DNA from: Streptomyces hayashii
GTDB taxonomy: Bacteria > Actinomycetota > Actinomycetes > Streptomycetales > Streptomycetaceae
Reading direction: 5' to 3'
NCBI RefSeq assembly: GCF_024539815.1
Contig: NZ_JAHHIU010000079.1
Span: 1 to 64,000 of the forward strand
DNA length: 64,000 bases
Below are positions 1 to 8,156 of the stretch, piece after piece; the first letter of the stretch is position 1, and each line of letters begins with the position of its first letter. Made by a program: the position numbers and the translations under genes. The notes beneath the pieces are model-generated. The model ran no database searches. It worked only from the letters and a program-made list of their open reading frames with translations, and was not told the origin of the DNA.

Positions 1-1130
1 GTGGCGTGGGGGTCGGCCACGCCTGGCTGCCAGCTCAGGCGCGGGGGGCCGGCCAGGGCGTGGATCCGGTCGACGACGACGTGCAGGTCTTCGCCGAGGG
101 CGCGCACCGTGGCTGCGGCGTCCTGGAGGTCGTCGTGCAGGTCGAACCCGTCCTCGCGTCCGGACTCTTTGGCCTTCTCGGCTGCTGCCTCGAAGAACTC
201 GGCGAGGCGTTCGAGGAGCCCGTCGGTCGGTTCCAGGACCTGGTTGGCGAGATGGGCGGCTTCTTCGTACGACGCGGCGGCGTTGAGCCGGTCGGTGAGG
301 TCGAGTACGGCCCGGCCGTGGACGTAGTGGCCCGCCGGATCGGTGGGCGTGCCGACGGGGTGAGCGTGTGACGGGTGGGCGGCAGAAGTGTTGTCTTCGA
401 AGGACATGGTGGTTCCTGCGGGATGGGAGGCAGCGATGGCTGTGCCGTGGGCGCTGTGGGGTACGAGATGCAGTCCCAGTGCGACGGCTTGGGCGAGGTC
501 GTCGGCTACGGCGGCACCACTCTGGTGGAGGGACGCGGCATTCTCCAGGCCGCCGGTGACCAGGACGATGTGGGCTCCGACCGTGCGGGCCGCGAGGGCG
601 TCGTCGCGGGTGTCACCGATGAGCAGGACGTCATGGTGACCGTCGGGGGGACGGCCCATCGCTTCCAGGTGGGCGGCAAGGGCCTGGGCCTTGGTCGTGC
701 CGGGCGCACGGCGTCCGTCGATGCGGTCGAACAGGTGCGTGACGCCGGTCTCGGCGGTCTCCGCCAGCAGCCTGGTGTGAGGCAGGAGGGACAGGAGCGA
801 CTGGGTGTAGCCGCTGTCGTGGAGGTGGGTGAGAAGCGCTTGTGCGCCGTTGCGGAGCCGGACCGGGCGCTGGCTGAGGGAGCGCATGAATTCCGCTTCG
901 GCCGTTGCCCATTCATCGTCGGTCAGGGAACGGCCGAGGACCCGGGCGTAGAAGTCAGGTATCGGCACACAGTGCAGGGCCTGGTAGATGTCGCGGTCGA
1001 TGGTGTGCTCGCCGAGCAGGCCCAGGGTGGAGTTCATGGCGCCGAGCAGGTCGTCGAGATCGTCCTTGAGGGTGCCGTTCCAGTCCCAGACGATGTGGGT
1101 ACCGGGCGACTGCGTTGAGCGTGTGATCAG
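1..1130 (-). CDS. HAD-like hydrolase with long C-terminal extension (partial, 3' end outside window)
   Basis: Reading leftwards from 1130 the frame stays open to the window edge, so the C-terminus is missing. The N-terminus carries HAD motif I as DWNGT near residue 14. The second acidic residue of the usual DxD is Asn, as in several actinobacterial HAD proteins. A later LLIGDTRDDALAA stretch fits motif IV, so a phosphatase or phosphotransferase fold is likely. After about residue 230 comes at least 140 residues of acidic, helical sequence that is not part of a HAD domain. No ATG or GTG precedes motif I. The best start is CTG at 1130, five bases after a GGAG Shine-Dalgarno; the first in-frame ATG would delete motif I. 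The substrate is unknown. Fold confidence is good, function is open. Confidence 0.75.
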   Translation of the reverse strand, partial: MITRSTQSPGTHIVWDWNGTLKDDLDDLLGAMNSTLGLLGEHTIDRDIYQALHCVPIPDFYARVLGRSLTDDEWATAEAEFMRSLSQRPVRLRNGAQALLTHLHDSGYTQSLLSLLPHTRLLAETAETGVTHLFDRIDGRRAPGTTKAQALAAHLEAMGRPPDGHHDVLLIGDTRDDALAARTVGAHIVLVTGGLENAASLHQSGAAVADDLAQAVALGLHLVPHSAHGTAIAASHPAGTTMSFEDNTSAAHPSHAHPVGTPTDPAGHYVHGRAVLDLTDRLNAAASYEEAAHLANQVLEPTDGLLERLAEFFEAAAEKAKESGREDGFDLHDDLQDAAATVRALGEDLHVVVDRIHALAGPPRLSWQPGVADPHA

Positions 1131-1214
1131 GGCAGCTCCGTTCAGAGGTCAGAGGGTGCAAGGCGTCGGTATCGGTTTCTGAGGTGGCGCGGCAGGTGGT
1201 TGGTGAGTCGGCTG

Positions 1215-1736
1215 TCAGCGTCGTGGTCCTCCGGCCCCGGGCTGCGGGCCGGGCGGGCCGGGCGGCGTGCCGGGCAGTGCGCGGGGTTGCTTCAGGAGCG
1301 CGTCCGAGTCCGGGGGCGGGTCGTAGTGCGCGCGGAGGATCTTGAAATCCGCTTCGGTGGCCATGGCCAGCGCGGAAGCGATGCTGCTGGCGGCACCGCG
1401 CAGCAGCCAGGGTGGTGACTCGGGTTCGGCTCCGCGGTTTCGGCCCTTCCACGTGGCGGTGGCGGCCAGTTGATCGATGACCTCGTTCAGGAACGGCCCG
1501 ACCGCGTCCAGCAGGGCGTTGAGTGCGCTGCTGAACTCGGCCGGTGTCTGGGCCGCGTCCACAGCCGTGCGGTAGGGGCTCAGGTCCGGGGCGGGGAAGG
1601 GCTCGGGCGGCAGGGGGTGCCGGGCGCGGAAGGCTTCGGCATCGCGGTCGGCCCAGCGCTGCAGGTCTGCCTTGGTGGCGGAGCGGGTGTGGTAGGCGTG
1701 GATCTGCTCGGCGGTGCGGCCGACGTTGTCGTACAA
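1215..1736 (-). CDS. Hypothetical protein, 173 aa
   Basis: I do not recognise a family. The protein is rich in Ala, Pro and charged residues, with a predicted helical middle (VDAAQTPAEFSSALNALL) and a Pro/Gly-rich C-terminal tail. There is no signal peptide or membrane segment. The start is uncertain: TTG at 1736 is the first accepted start codon, but the frame stays open for about 20 more codons upstream to a stop and contains CTG codons. It lies directly upstream, in transcription order, of the HAD-like gene, with about 85 bases between them, so the two are probably co-transcribed. Confidence 0.55.
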   Translation of the reverse strand: MYDNVGRTAEQIHAYHTRSATKADLQRWADRDAEAFRARHPLPPEPFPAPDLSPYRTAVDAAQTPAEFSSALNALLDAVGPFLNEVIDQLAATATWKGRNRGAEPESPPWLLRGAASSIASALAMATEADFKILRAHYDPPPDSDALLKQPRALPGTPPGPPGPQPGAGGPRR

Positions 1737-2302
1737 CTCGAAGTCGGGGTTGTGCAGGGGGGGCTCCAGGTCTGGCGTGTCAGAGGTTGTTGCCCGGCGT
1801 TCGCCATGTCAGCGAGACGGGCGTTCACCGTGCCGATGAAGATTCAGGCGAATCGGACAGGTTCGTCGGCGAGGTGTCACGTCCGTCGGCACGGTGTCGC
1901 ACGGATGCGTAAGACGGCTCCCGGTGCGACGACGCCGGCGGTGAGCGGGCGGCTCTATCAAAGGGTTTGGGCTGCCACGTGTCGTGGAGGGCGGGAACCA
2001 CCGGTGTGTCCACGCGCCACCGGCACCCTGCCGGCGAGCGAGACCGTCTCGTCCTGACCGCACCGCCGGTTCCCGCTTGACGACCCGCGTCATCGGCAAA
2101 GGGCCGCTGCCTACGAGCAGTGCACCCGCAGACAATCATCGACACGCTCAACGCCCGATTTCCGCCCGCGATATCGCCATCGTGGAGGTCGGCCGGCACA
2201 GAGGTCCCGCCGGGAGGGCTGCTGGGGCGGGCCGTGCGCCGGCAGAGCAGGTTGACGGGGTTTGCTGGGCGGCGTCCGACCGAGGTGTGCGTCCGGCGGG
2301 CG
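1737..2302. other. Non-coding stretch of about 570 bases
   Basis: Frames are open in both directions, as expected at this GC content, but none has convincing composition, a Shine-Dalgarno or a recognisable family. I see no repeat, tRNA or strong terminator. The promoter of the two leftmost minus-strand genes may lie here. Confidence 0.4.
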
Positions 2303-2536
2303 TCATGGAGAGCGCCGTGGAGCGCTGCTGGGCAGGTTCGGAGGCGGTGGTGGCGGGCGCCGTGTTGCCGAGTCAGGGGGTTCCCAGCCGAACGTGTAGT
2401 CGTCGTAGGAGTCGATGGACCCGGACTCGATCTGTGCCTCGCGGGCGGCGAGTTGGGAAACTATGCCGTCGTGGTCGGCTTGGCACTGGCGATAGTCGGC
2501 CCACTCCTCATCGGAGAGGCCCGCAGGGCGTGGCAG
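2303..2536 (-). CDS. Small hypothetical protein (77 aa) or shifted C-terminus of the upstream gene
   Basis: The reading LSDEEWADYRQCQADHDG... followed by a SYDDYTFGWEPPD segment has balanced, protein-like composition, so this frame is probably translated. The only start with a Shine-Dalgarno is CTG at 2536 (AAGGA, seven bases upstream), which overlaps the end of the preceding gene. Alternatively it is the true C-terminus of the 2508-3119 gene, reached by a frameshift. The sequence cannot decide between the two. Function unknown. Confidence 0.45.
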   Translation of the reverse strand: MPRPAGLSDEEWADYRQCQADHDGIVSQLAAREAQIESGSIDSYDDYTFGWEPPDSATRRPPPPPPNLPSSAPRRSP

Positions 2537-3119
2537 TGGTGGTTCCTTGCGGTAGGTGGGGTTGAACGTCCGATCCGCGCCTGCTGCGCGGGCCGGTATC
2601 GGGACTTGTCGCGGACGGCGTACCGGACGTGGACCGCGCGGTACGGATCCGGGAGAGTTCGTCGGAGCTGGTGCGCAGCTGCTGCGCACCGGTGCGCAGG
2701 AGTCCGGCGACCCGGTCGAGATGGCCCTTAAGGGGTTCACGTGCGGACGCCGGAGTCGCAATCCGTGGGCTGTTGGCCGGCTGCAGGAGGTGCTCGTGGA
2801 GGAATCCGAGCTGCTCGATGACCTGCCCGAGGTGTCCGAGGGCGGCGCCCAGAGGCGCCGCACATCGGGCGAGTGCGGCGGTCCCGTAACGTTCGGCGGG
2901 GCCGTGCGTTAGCCGCTCGTACACCTCGTGCCGGTAACTGGTCTCCAGCTCCTCGGTGATCTCCGTCAGGATGTGGCCGACGTCGCTGACCAGGGTGTGG
3001 ATGGCCGGGCTGATGTCGTCACCGCGCCGTAGCTGTTGGGCTGTCGGCAGCTGCGCGGTGATCCGGTCGAGGGTGCGGGCCAGCTGGTGGAAGTAGCGGG
3101 GGTCGGCAATGTCGGGCAT
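2508..3119 (-). CDS. Hypothetical helical protein, 203 aa
   Basis: The first about 165 residues look like a soluble alpha-helical bundle (ITEELETSYRHEVYERL, LGHLGQVIEQLGFLHEHLL). The family is unknown to me, though such proteins are common on Streptomyces mobile elements. The last about 40 residues are Ser/Thr/Arg-rich and less protein-like, and another frame over the same bases reads better. The final part may therefore have suffered a frameshift. The ATG start at 3119 is well placed. It is the first small gene downstream of the membrane-protein pair at 3231-4180. Confidence 0.6.
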   Translation of the reverse strand: MPDIADPRYFHQLARTLDRITAQLPTAQQLRRGDDISPAIHTLVSDVGHILTEITEELETSYRHEVYERLTHGPAERYGTAALARCAAPLGAALGHLGQVIEQLGFLHEHLLQPANSPRIATPASAREPLKGHLDRVAGLLRTGAQQLRTSSDELSRIRTARSTSGTPSATSPDTGPRSRRGSDVQPHLPQGTTTATPCGPLR

Positions 3120-3230
3120 CAGCGTGATGGTCTTTCAGTCGGCGTGACCCCGTAGGCGGTTTGAGCGCATGCGGGCGTCATCGCGGGGGTTCGGTGAGGC
3201 GTCAGCTGGAGCGGAGGCATCCGCGTGCGA

Positions 3231-3659
3231 TCACTCGCCTGCGGGAGACACCTGTGCCGGTCTGCCCCCAGAGGGGCAATGACATGGGTCGCCGGAAAAC
3301 ACGAAGTGCCACATCAGGGTGGCCGAGACCGGACCGATGACGGCGCGTACCGTGCCGGCCACCAGACCTGACTCCGCGTACGCCGCGCCGGCTTGCACTC
3401 CTGCGATCACCCAGATCAGGACCTGCGGTCGTCCTGGACTCAGCTGGCTGCCGCCCCGTGCGGGGGAAGCCATCAGGACGCCGGCCACCAACGCTAGTGC
3501 TCCCGCCACGACGAAGACGGTTCGCTCCGCTGCGCCGGTCATGCCGAGATGGTGGCCGGCGAAACGCCAGTTGGTGTCGGCGGCGTAGGCGGTGCAGCCG
3601 ACTGCGGCGATGGCGACTGCCAGGGAGGTGGTGGGGTGCCGATGCGGCCGAAGTGTCAT
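3231..3659 (-). CDS. Spd-like transfer membrane protein, short paralogue
   Basis: This 142-residue membrane protein has four predicted hydrophobic segments. It is clearly related to the N-terminal half of the larger protein encoded at 48947-50599: both share GCT.Y.ADT.WRFA, a following MxGxAER, and AYAESGL(V)GGTVRAxxGPV-type stretches. Such proteins accompany Streptomyces conjugation genes (Spd, plasmid spread). This copy lacks the long cytoplasmic C-terminus of its paralogue, so it is either a minimal form or a truncated duplicate. Its start overlaps the stop of the upstream gene by ATGA, suggesting translational coupling. Confidence 0.7.
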   Translation of the reverse strand: MTLRPHRHPTTSLAVAIAAVGCTAYAADTNWRFAGHHLGMTGAAERTVFVVAGALALVAGVLMASPARGGSQLSPGRPQVLIWVIAGVQAGAAYAESGLVAGTVRAVIGPVSATLMWHFVFSGDPCHCPSGGRPAQVSPAGE

Positions 3660-4180
3660 CGGGCGTCACCGTCCTGAGCCTGCTCCCGGTCGAGGTCTGC
3701 CCCGTACCCGGCGACCAGAACATAAAGAGCAACAGCAAAGAAAAGGATGAAAGGCGCCAGGGCGGACATCCAGGTGACGGCCACGTCATCGAGCTGCCAC
3801 AGCCTCCCCTGGCTCCGCCGCGTTCCCAGATGGCCGAGCGTGAGGACCGTGATGCCACGCACGGGGATGGCGAGGAAGGCCATGACCCACGCGTACACGC
3901 CCATGCCGGATTCGTCGGACTCCAGCCGTACCGCGCTGAAGAGCGCGAAGGCGATGAATCCGTCGATGACAGCAAGGAACAGGTAGGGCAGAGGGGTGGG
4001 AGCGTGTGTCGTGGCCGGGAGCTGCTGCAGCAGCTCGAAGGCGAGCAGGTAGGTGCAGGCGGCGGTGAGGAACCCGGTAGCCGAGGGGCTCCTGGGCCGG
4101 CGCAGCCGGTGTATGGCAGAGCGTTCAGGCCGGGCCGGTGGTGCGGTGGGGCGCGGGACGAGGGCCTCCTTGTACGCCAC
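3656..4180 (-). CDS. Integral membrane protein, 174 aa
   Basis: After a basic, Pro-rich N-terminus of about 35 residues there are four hydrophobic segments (TAACTYLLAFELL, LFLAVIDGFIAFALF, VMAFLAIPVRGITVL, ALAPFILFFAVALYVLV). It looks like a small DUF2637/Spd-type membrane protein, but the family is not certain. It is four bases out of phase with the next Spd-like gene (ATGA overlap) and lies immediately downstream of the VirB4-like ATPase. A role in the transfer apparatus is the most economical inference. Confidence 0.65.
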   Translation of the reverse strand: MAYKEALVPRPTAPPARPERSAIHRLRRPRSPSATGFLTAACTYLLAFELLQQLPATTHAPTPLPYLFLAVIDGFIAFALFSAVRLESDESGMGVYAWVMAFLAIPVRGITVLTLGHLGTRRSQGRLWQLDDVAVTWMSALAPFILFFAVALYVLVAGYGADLDREQAQDGDAR

Positions 4181-4250
4181 GCGGGCGCTGAGCGTGTCTG
4201 TGATGGTCGGGACGTCGGCATTCGTGAACCGTCAGCCGCAGTGAACCCAC

Positions 4251-5765
4251 TCAGCGCAAGCGGGCATCGGTGTCGAAAAGTGCCAGTTCGTGGGGGTGGA
4301 GTTGATGTTGGACGATGAAAGATCGTCCGGCGACCCGCCAGAGCCCGCGTCCGCGGTTGAGATGGGCGATGGCCTCGGTCTCCACCGCGGTCAGGGCCAG
4401 CAGAGCGGCTGCGGCGTGGAGTTGGTCGGTCTCCTGCCGGTAGATGATGCGGGTGGAGCAGTCGGCGAGCAGACCTTCGGCCAGGGCGCGTCCGCGGGAT
4501 CCGGCGTCGCCGGCGGTGAGCAGGTCGGACAGCCGGTGGATGACCATCAGGTTGGCGATGCCCAGGCCGCGGCTCAGCTTCCACTGGGACTGCATGCGCT
4601 GGAGCAGGCCGGGGTGGCGCATCAGCCTCCATGCCTCGTCGTAGACGATCCAGCGCCGACCGCCGTTCGGGTCGGACAGTGCGGATTCCATCCATGCGGA
4701 CGCGCAGGTCATGGCGAGGACGAGGGCGGTGTCGTCGCCGGCTCCGCCCAGGTGGGACAGGTCGATGGTGAGCATCGGCGAGTGGGGATCGAAGGCGACC
4801 GTGCTCGGGGCGTCGAACATCCCGGCCAGGTCGCCGTGGACGAGGCGCCGCATGGCGTGGGCGAGGTCGCGGGAGGCGTCGCCGAGACGGCCGGACATGA
4901 TGCCGCCGGCCACGTCGAGTTCGTCGGGGTTGTTGAGGGTGGCGGCGATGTCGCCGAGCAGCGGGGTGCGACCGGTCGCGGTGGCGCGGGTGACGACGGC
5001 GTCCAGGGCGACGTCGAGGCCGGTGTGCTCCATCGGCAGCAGGTCCCGCCCGAGCACGGTGCGGGCCAGTGAGCCGAGCAGCAGCAGGCGGCGCTTGCGG
5101 ATCTCGCCCGCCCAGTCGGCCTCGGAGACGCTGGTGGGCCGCGGCGCCGCGTCCAGGGGGTTCAGCTTTCCGGGCAGGCCCGGCCCGAGCGCGATCGAGG
5201 TACCGCCCAGCGCCTGCGCCACGGGCGTCCATTCGCCCTTGGGATCGCACGGGACGTAGACCCGGTATCCGAAGGCGATCGACCGCAGCGCGAAGCTCTT
5301 GGCCAGCGCCGACTTGCCCTGACCGATCACGCCCGCGAGGAGCACGTTGGGGTTGGTGAAGCCCTCGATCTTGCCGTACAGCGCGAACGGGTCGAAGCAG
5401 AAGGAGGCTTCGGCGTGGACGTCGCGGCCGATGTAGATGCCCTCGGCGCCCAGGCCGCCTTCGGCGAGAAACGGATACGCCCCGCTCGCGGTCGCGGTGG
5501 TCATGCGGTGGGCGGGCAGTTTGAGCCTGTTGTGGCGGGCGGACGCGGGTCCGGGACGTCCGGAGGGCGGGAAGGGGGGCGACGGCATCTCCCGTTCCTC
5601 GACGCCGGCGCCGCTGGCGGGGGCGGCGGCTTCGGCGCGGGCCTTCGCGGCGGCTTCGGCGAGCTGCCGGCGGGCGGTCTTGCGGGAGGCACGGTCGATG
5701 CCATGCGGGGTGAACAGGGGGCTGGCGCTGGCGCGTCGGGCGCGGCGCGCGGGCCGGTGGCTCAT
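4251..5765 (-). CDS. VirB4/TraC-like conjugation ATPase
   Basis: Cytoplasmic ATPase that would power pilus or channel assembly and substrate movement in a type IV secretion system. Walker A is GVIGQGKS around residues 145-152, preceded by the typical FTNPNVLLAG strand. Walker B is WIVYDEAW in the C-terminal third, followed by an LSRGLGIANL region and an RIIYRQE stretch typical of the family. At 504 residues it matches the C-terminal ATPase half of full VirB4 plus a basic, Ala-rich N-terminus of about 60 residues. It lies with SCO6880-, TrbL- and VirB8-like genes in one minus-strand group. Gram-positive and actinobacterial elements usually carry this form. Confidence 0.88.
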   Translation of the reverse strand: MSHRPARRARRASASPLFTPHGIDRASRKTARRQLAEAAAKARAEAAAPASGAGVEEREMPSPPFPPSGRPGPASARHNRLKLPAHRMTTATASGAYPFLAEGGLGAEGIYIGRDVHAEASFCFDPFALYGKIEGFTNPNVLLAGVIGQGKSALAKSFALRSIAFGYRVYVPCDPKGEWTPVAQALGGTSIALGPGLPGKLNPLDAAPRPTSVSEADWAGEIRKRRLLLLGSLARTVLGRDLLPMEHTGLDVALDAVVTRATATGRTPLLGDIAATLNNPDELDVAGGIMSGRLGDASRDLAHAMRRLVHGDLAGMFDAPSTVAFDPHSPMLTIDLSHLGGAGDDTALVLAMTCASAWMESALSDPNGGRRWIVYDEAWRLMRHPGLLQRMQSQWKLSRGLGIANLMVIHRLSDLLTAGDAGSRGRALAEGLLADCSTRIIYRQETDQLHAAAALLALTAVETEAIAHLNRGRGLWRVAGRSFIVQHQLHPHELALFDTDARLR

Positions 5766-5811
5766 GACGGTGCGGCTTTCACGGGACGGCGGTCTGGACC
5801 CGGCGCGGGGG

Positions 5812-6048
5812 TCAGACGACCGCCGAAGCGGTGAACAGCACCGGGCTGCGATCCCGTTTGCCGTCGCTGCTCCAGTCCAGTTGGACGCAGCCGTCGGTGA
5901 GGTAACGACCGGATCCTGCCGTGGGCTTGAGGGTGCCGGTCGAATAGGAGCCGTTGCCGTTGTCGCTGCTGCTGCTGGCGACGGTGGTCAGGGCGGCGAG
6001 GGGGGCGAGGACGGCGGAGGCGGAGGTGGAGCGCTTCAGGGCGCGCAT
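5812..6048 (-). CDS. Small exported protein, 78 aa
   Basis: The N-terminus MRALKRSTSASAVLAPLAAL has a basic start and a short hydrophobic core, a weak signal peptide. A Ser/Gly-rich linker and a short domain with one Cys (DGCVQLDW) follow. No family is recognised. It sits between the VirB4-like gene and a small unknown gene, in the same orientation, and may be an extracytoplasmic accessory of the transfer apparatus. Confidence 0.5.
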   Translation of the reverse strand: MRALKRSTSASAVLAPLAALTTVASSSSDNGNGSYSTGTLKPTAGSGRYLTDGCVQLDWSSDGKRDRSPVLFTASAVV

Positions 6049-6072
6049 TCAGGGCCTTTCGACGGTGCGGGG

Positions 6073-6543
6073 TTACTGGCTGCAGGTGGTGGTGTGGCCG
6101 TGCAGCGGGGTGGTGAGGTCGCTCGGGGTGGTCTTGCGGCGGACGACGTGACCTGCGGCGAGGTGGCGCTGGCAGATGGTCAGGACGGGTGGCCCTTCGG
6201 GCAGCCGCTCGGGGTGGCAGTCCGTGTCCGTCGGCGTCTTGTCCGCGACGGGCAGGAGGTGGAAGGCGTCGTGCACCGCGGCGGCGGCCTGCCACAGTCG
6301 GGTGTGCGCGGTGGCGAGGTGCCGGCCGGCGGCGGGATGCGGGGGCCGGGTGGATTCGGCGAGCTGGTCGAGCAGGTGGTGCAGCGCGGTCAGATGGGCG
6401 TGCAGCACGTCGAGGTGCACGCGGTCCGCGGGTGAAGCGGTGTGCTGGGTGCGTGGGGTGAGGGTGCGGGCGTGGTGGCGGATGCCGGCGCTGGCGGCCC
6501 GCAGGTACGGGTACGCGTCGCCGACGGGAAGAGCAGAGATCAA
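6073..6543 (-). CDS. Hypothetical His-rich protein, 156 aa
   Basis: A soluble, helical protein with many His residues (ADRVHLDVLHAHLTALHHLLDQL) and a short C-terminal part with two Cys. I do not recognise the family with certainty, though similar proteins occur beside SCO6880/TrbL transfer genes of Streptomyces. The TTG/ATG start near 6543 leaves 58 bases to the upstream SCO6880-type gene, so it is probably in the same operon. Confidence 0.6.
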   Translation of the reverse strand: MISALPVGDAYPYLRAASAGIRHHARTLTPRTQHTASPADRVHLDVLHAHLTALHHLLDQLAESTRPPHPAAGRHLATAHTRLWQAAAAVHDAFHLLPVADKTPTDTDCHPERLPEGPPVLTICQRHLAAGHVVRRKTTPSDLTTPLHGHTTTCSQ

Positions 6544-6601
6544 AGGGGAAGAGTTCCTTCCTGCCGCGGTGGCAGGACCTCGGCTGGTGCCGGTGCGGGG
6601 T

Positions 6602-8071
6602 CTACAGGGCAGTGCGGGCGAGGGGGAGGGCGCCGAGGGTGAAGGCGTCGGGCTGTTGGTAGTAGAGCCTTCGGAGGTCGACCTGTGCGGTGACGGCGGC
6701 GGTCTCGATCTGCGCGCACGCGGCGTCGAGCGCCGCGTCGGTTCCGGCGGACACGGTGAGCAGCCCGGTCAGTGCCACATCGGCGTGCCCGGCGATCAGT
6801 TGGCGTTCGCGGGTTTTGACGTCGGCGTATTCGACGGAGTCGGCTTCGGAGTCGACCTGCCCGCGGCGAGAGCGCTCGTTGGCGTCCGCGATGATCGCCG
6901 CTTTTTTGCGCTGGACGTCGCGCATCGCGGACTCGAGTCCCTGCGGCACGTAGATGAGGGAGAGGGAGCGGCGGACTCCGGCGGTGAACATGAGGCCGTG
7001 CAGGAAGCCTGCGGAGGTTTCGGTGCGGGGCCAGTCCTCGACCCAGTAGGTGGTGTGGCGGGCGGAGTCGGTGGCGAGCCGGTCGTACTCCTCGACCTGG
7101 ACCACGGGCCCGGCGGCGGCCGGGTGGGCCTCGGCCCGGCCGGAGGTCGACCACTGCTGCAGCGCGGACAGCGCCGCCGGGTCGTAGGCGGTGCGGATGA
7201 CGGCGGCGATCTCCCGGGCGGTGAGCCAGCCGGTCACCGTCAGTCCGGCGCTGCGCGCGGCCTGGGCGATGGCCGCGGTGGTCTGTTCCAGCACGGTGAA
7301 GGCGCCGGGCAGTCCGCCGCCGGCCTGGCTGATGAGCCGTCGGGCGGCCTTGAGGTCGAGGGAGATCGCCAGGTACGTCTCGTGCGGGGCGGCGGCGGGT
7401 CCTGCGGAGGAGACCAGTTCGCTGTAGACCTGTCCGGCGAGAGGGGTTTCGGGGCGGCCGTGCCGGCTCCAGTGGCGGGTGAGGGTGTCGCCGCTATCGG
7501 GCACGGTGCGTTCCAGGACCTGCACGGTGGCGACGTGTCCGGTGCGGGCGATGCCCGCCAGGGCCCGCCCCCAGCTGCTGACGTTGTGGTTCTGGGCGGC
7601 CGGGTCGAGGAGCGCGAAGGCGCGTGAGGAGACGTGGGCGACGGCGGTCAGGGTCTGGCTGTGCGGGTCGTGCACGGCGGCAGCGCCGTTGGCGGAGTCC
7701 CCCGGGGTGACCACTTTCAACGAGGCGGCGGTGCCGGGCAGGTGCAGGATGCCGTCCTGGCGGGGACGGGAGACGGGCCGGGCCAGCCAGAGGGTCTGGC
7801 CGGTGCGGCGGCGGTGGGCGTAGCGGGCGACGATCGGCGCCCAGTCGATCAGGGAGCGGCCGTTGCGGCGCACGGCCACCAGGGCGGCGACGACGGCCCA
7901 GATCGGGGTCAGGACGAGCGCGCCGAGGAGCCCGGTGATCACCACCGTGATGAGGAGCAGCGCCAACGCGGCGGAGACGAGCGTGAGTTGGGGCAACGAG
8001 AGGCCCAGGAGGATGCCGCGCCGGGAGCGGTGCGGGAATTTGACCGTGATCGGGGAGGCAAGTTCAGACAA
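6602..8071 (-). CDS. SCO6880-type transfer protein with N-terminal membrane segments
   Basis: A 489-residue protein recognised by layout and sequence as the SCO6880 type found in actinobacterial conjugation modules. After a short N-terminus with TVKFPHRSRRG there are two adjacent hydrophobic segments (about residues 25-65; LTLVSAALALLLITVVI and LGALVLTPIWAVVAALVAV), like the PrgI-type membrane anchor beside VirB4 ATPases. A large soluble region follows with an AYVEDWPRTE-like stretch and a SRRGQVDSEADS segment. The TTG start at 8071 puts MSEL directly before the conserved region; longer starts give non-protein-like sequence. It probably docks the ATPase to the membrane channel. Confidence 0.82.
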   Translation of the reverse strand: MSELASPITVKFPHRSRRGILLGLSLPQLTLVSAALALLLITVVITGLLGALVLTPIWAVVAALVAVRRNGRSLIDWAPIVARYAHRRRTGQTLWLARPVSRPRQDGILHLPGTAASLKVVTPGDSANGAAAVHDPHSQTLTAVAHVSSRAFALLDPAAQNHNVSSWGRALAGIARTGHVATVQVLERTVPDSGDTLTRHWSRHGRPETPLAGQVYSELVSSAGPAAAPHETYLAISLDLKAARRLISQAGGGLPGAFTVLEQTTAAIAQAARSAGLTVTGWLTAREIAAVIRTAYDPAALSALQQWSTSGRAEAHPAAAGPVVQVEEYDRLATDSARHTTYWVEDWPRTETSAGFLHGLMFTAGVRRSLSLIYVPQGLESAMRDVQRKKAAIIADANERSRRGQVDSEADSVEYADVKTRERQLIAGHADVALTGLLTVSAGTDAALDAACAQIETAAVTAQVDLRRLYYQQPDAFTLGALPLARTAL

Positions 8072-8156
8072 GGAGCCGGTTTCCGGTGGAGCGCGGGGCC
8101 AGGACGGCACACCCGGAGGCTGGGGGTGCGGGGTGCCGTCCCGGCGTGGGGGCGGG

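Noticed and set aside
3202..5250. Long Arg/Pro-rich minus-strand frame
   Set aside because: Shadow in another frame of the VirB4-like and membrane-protein genes, with no protein-like composition.
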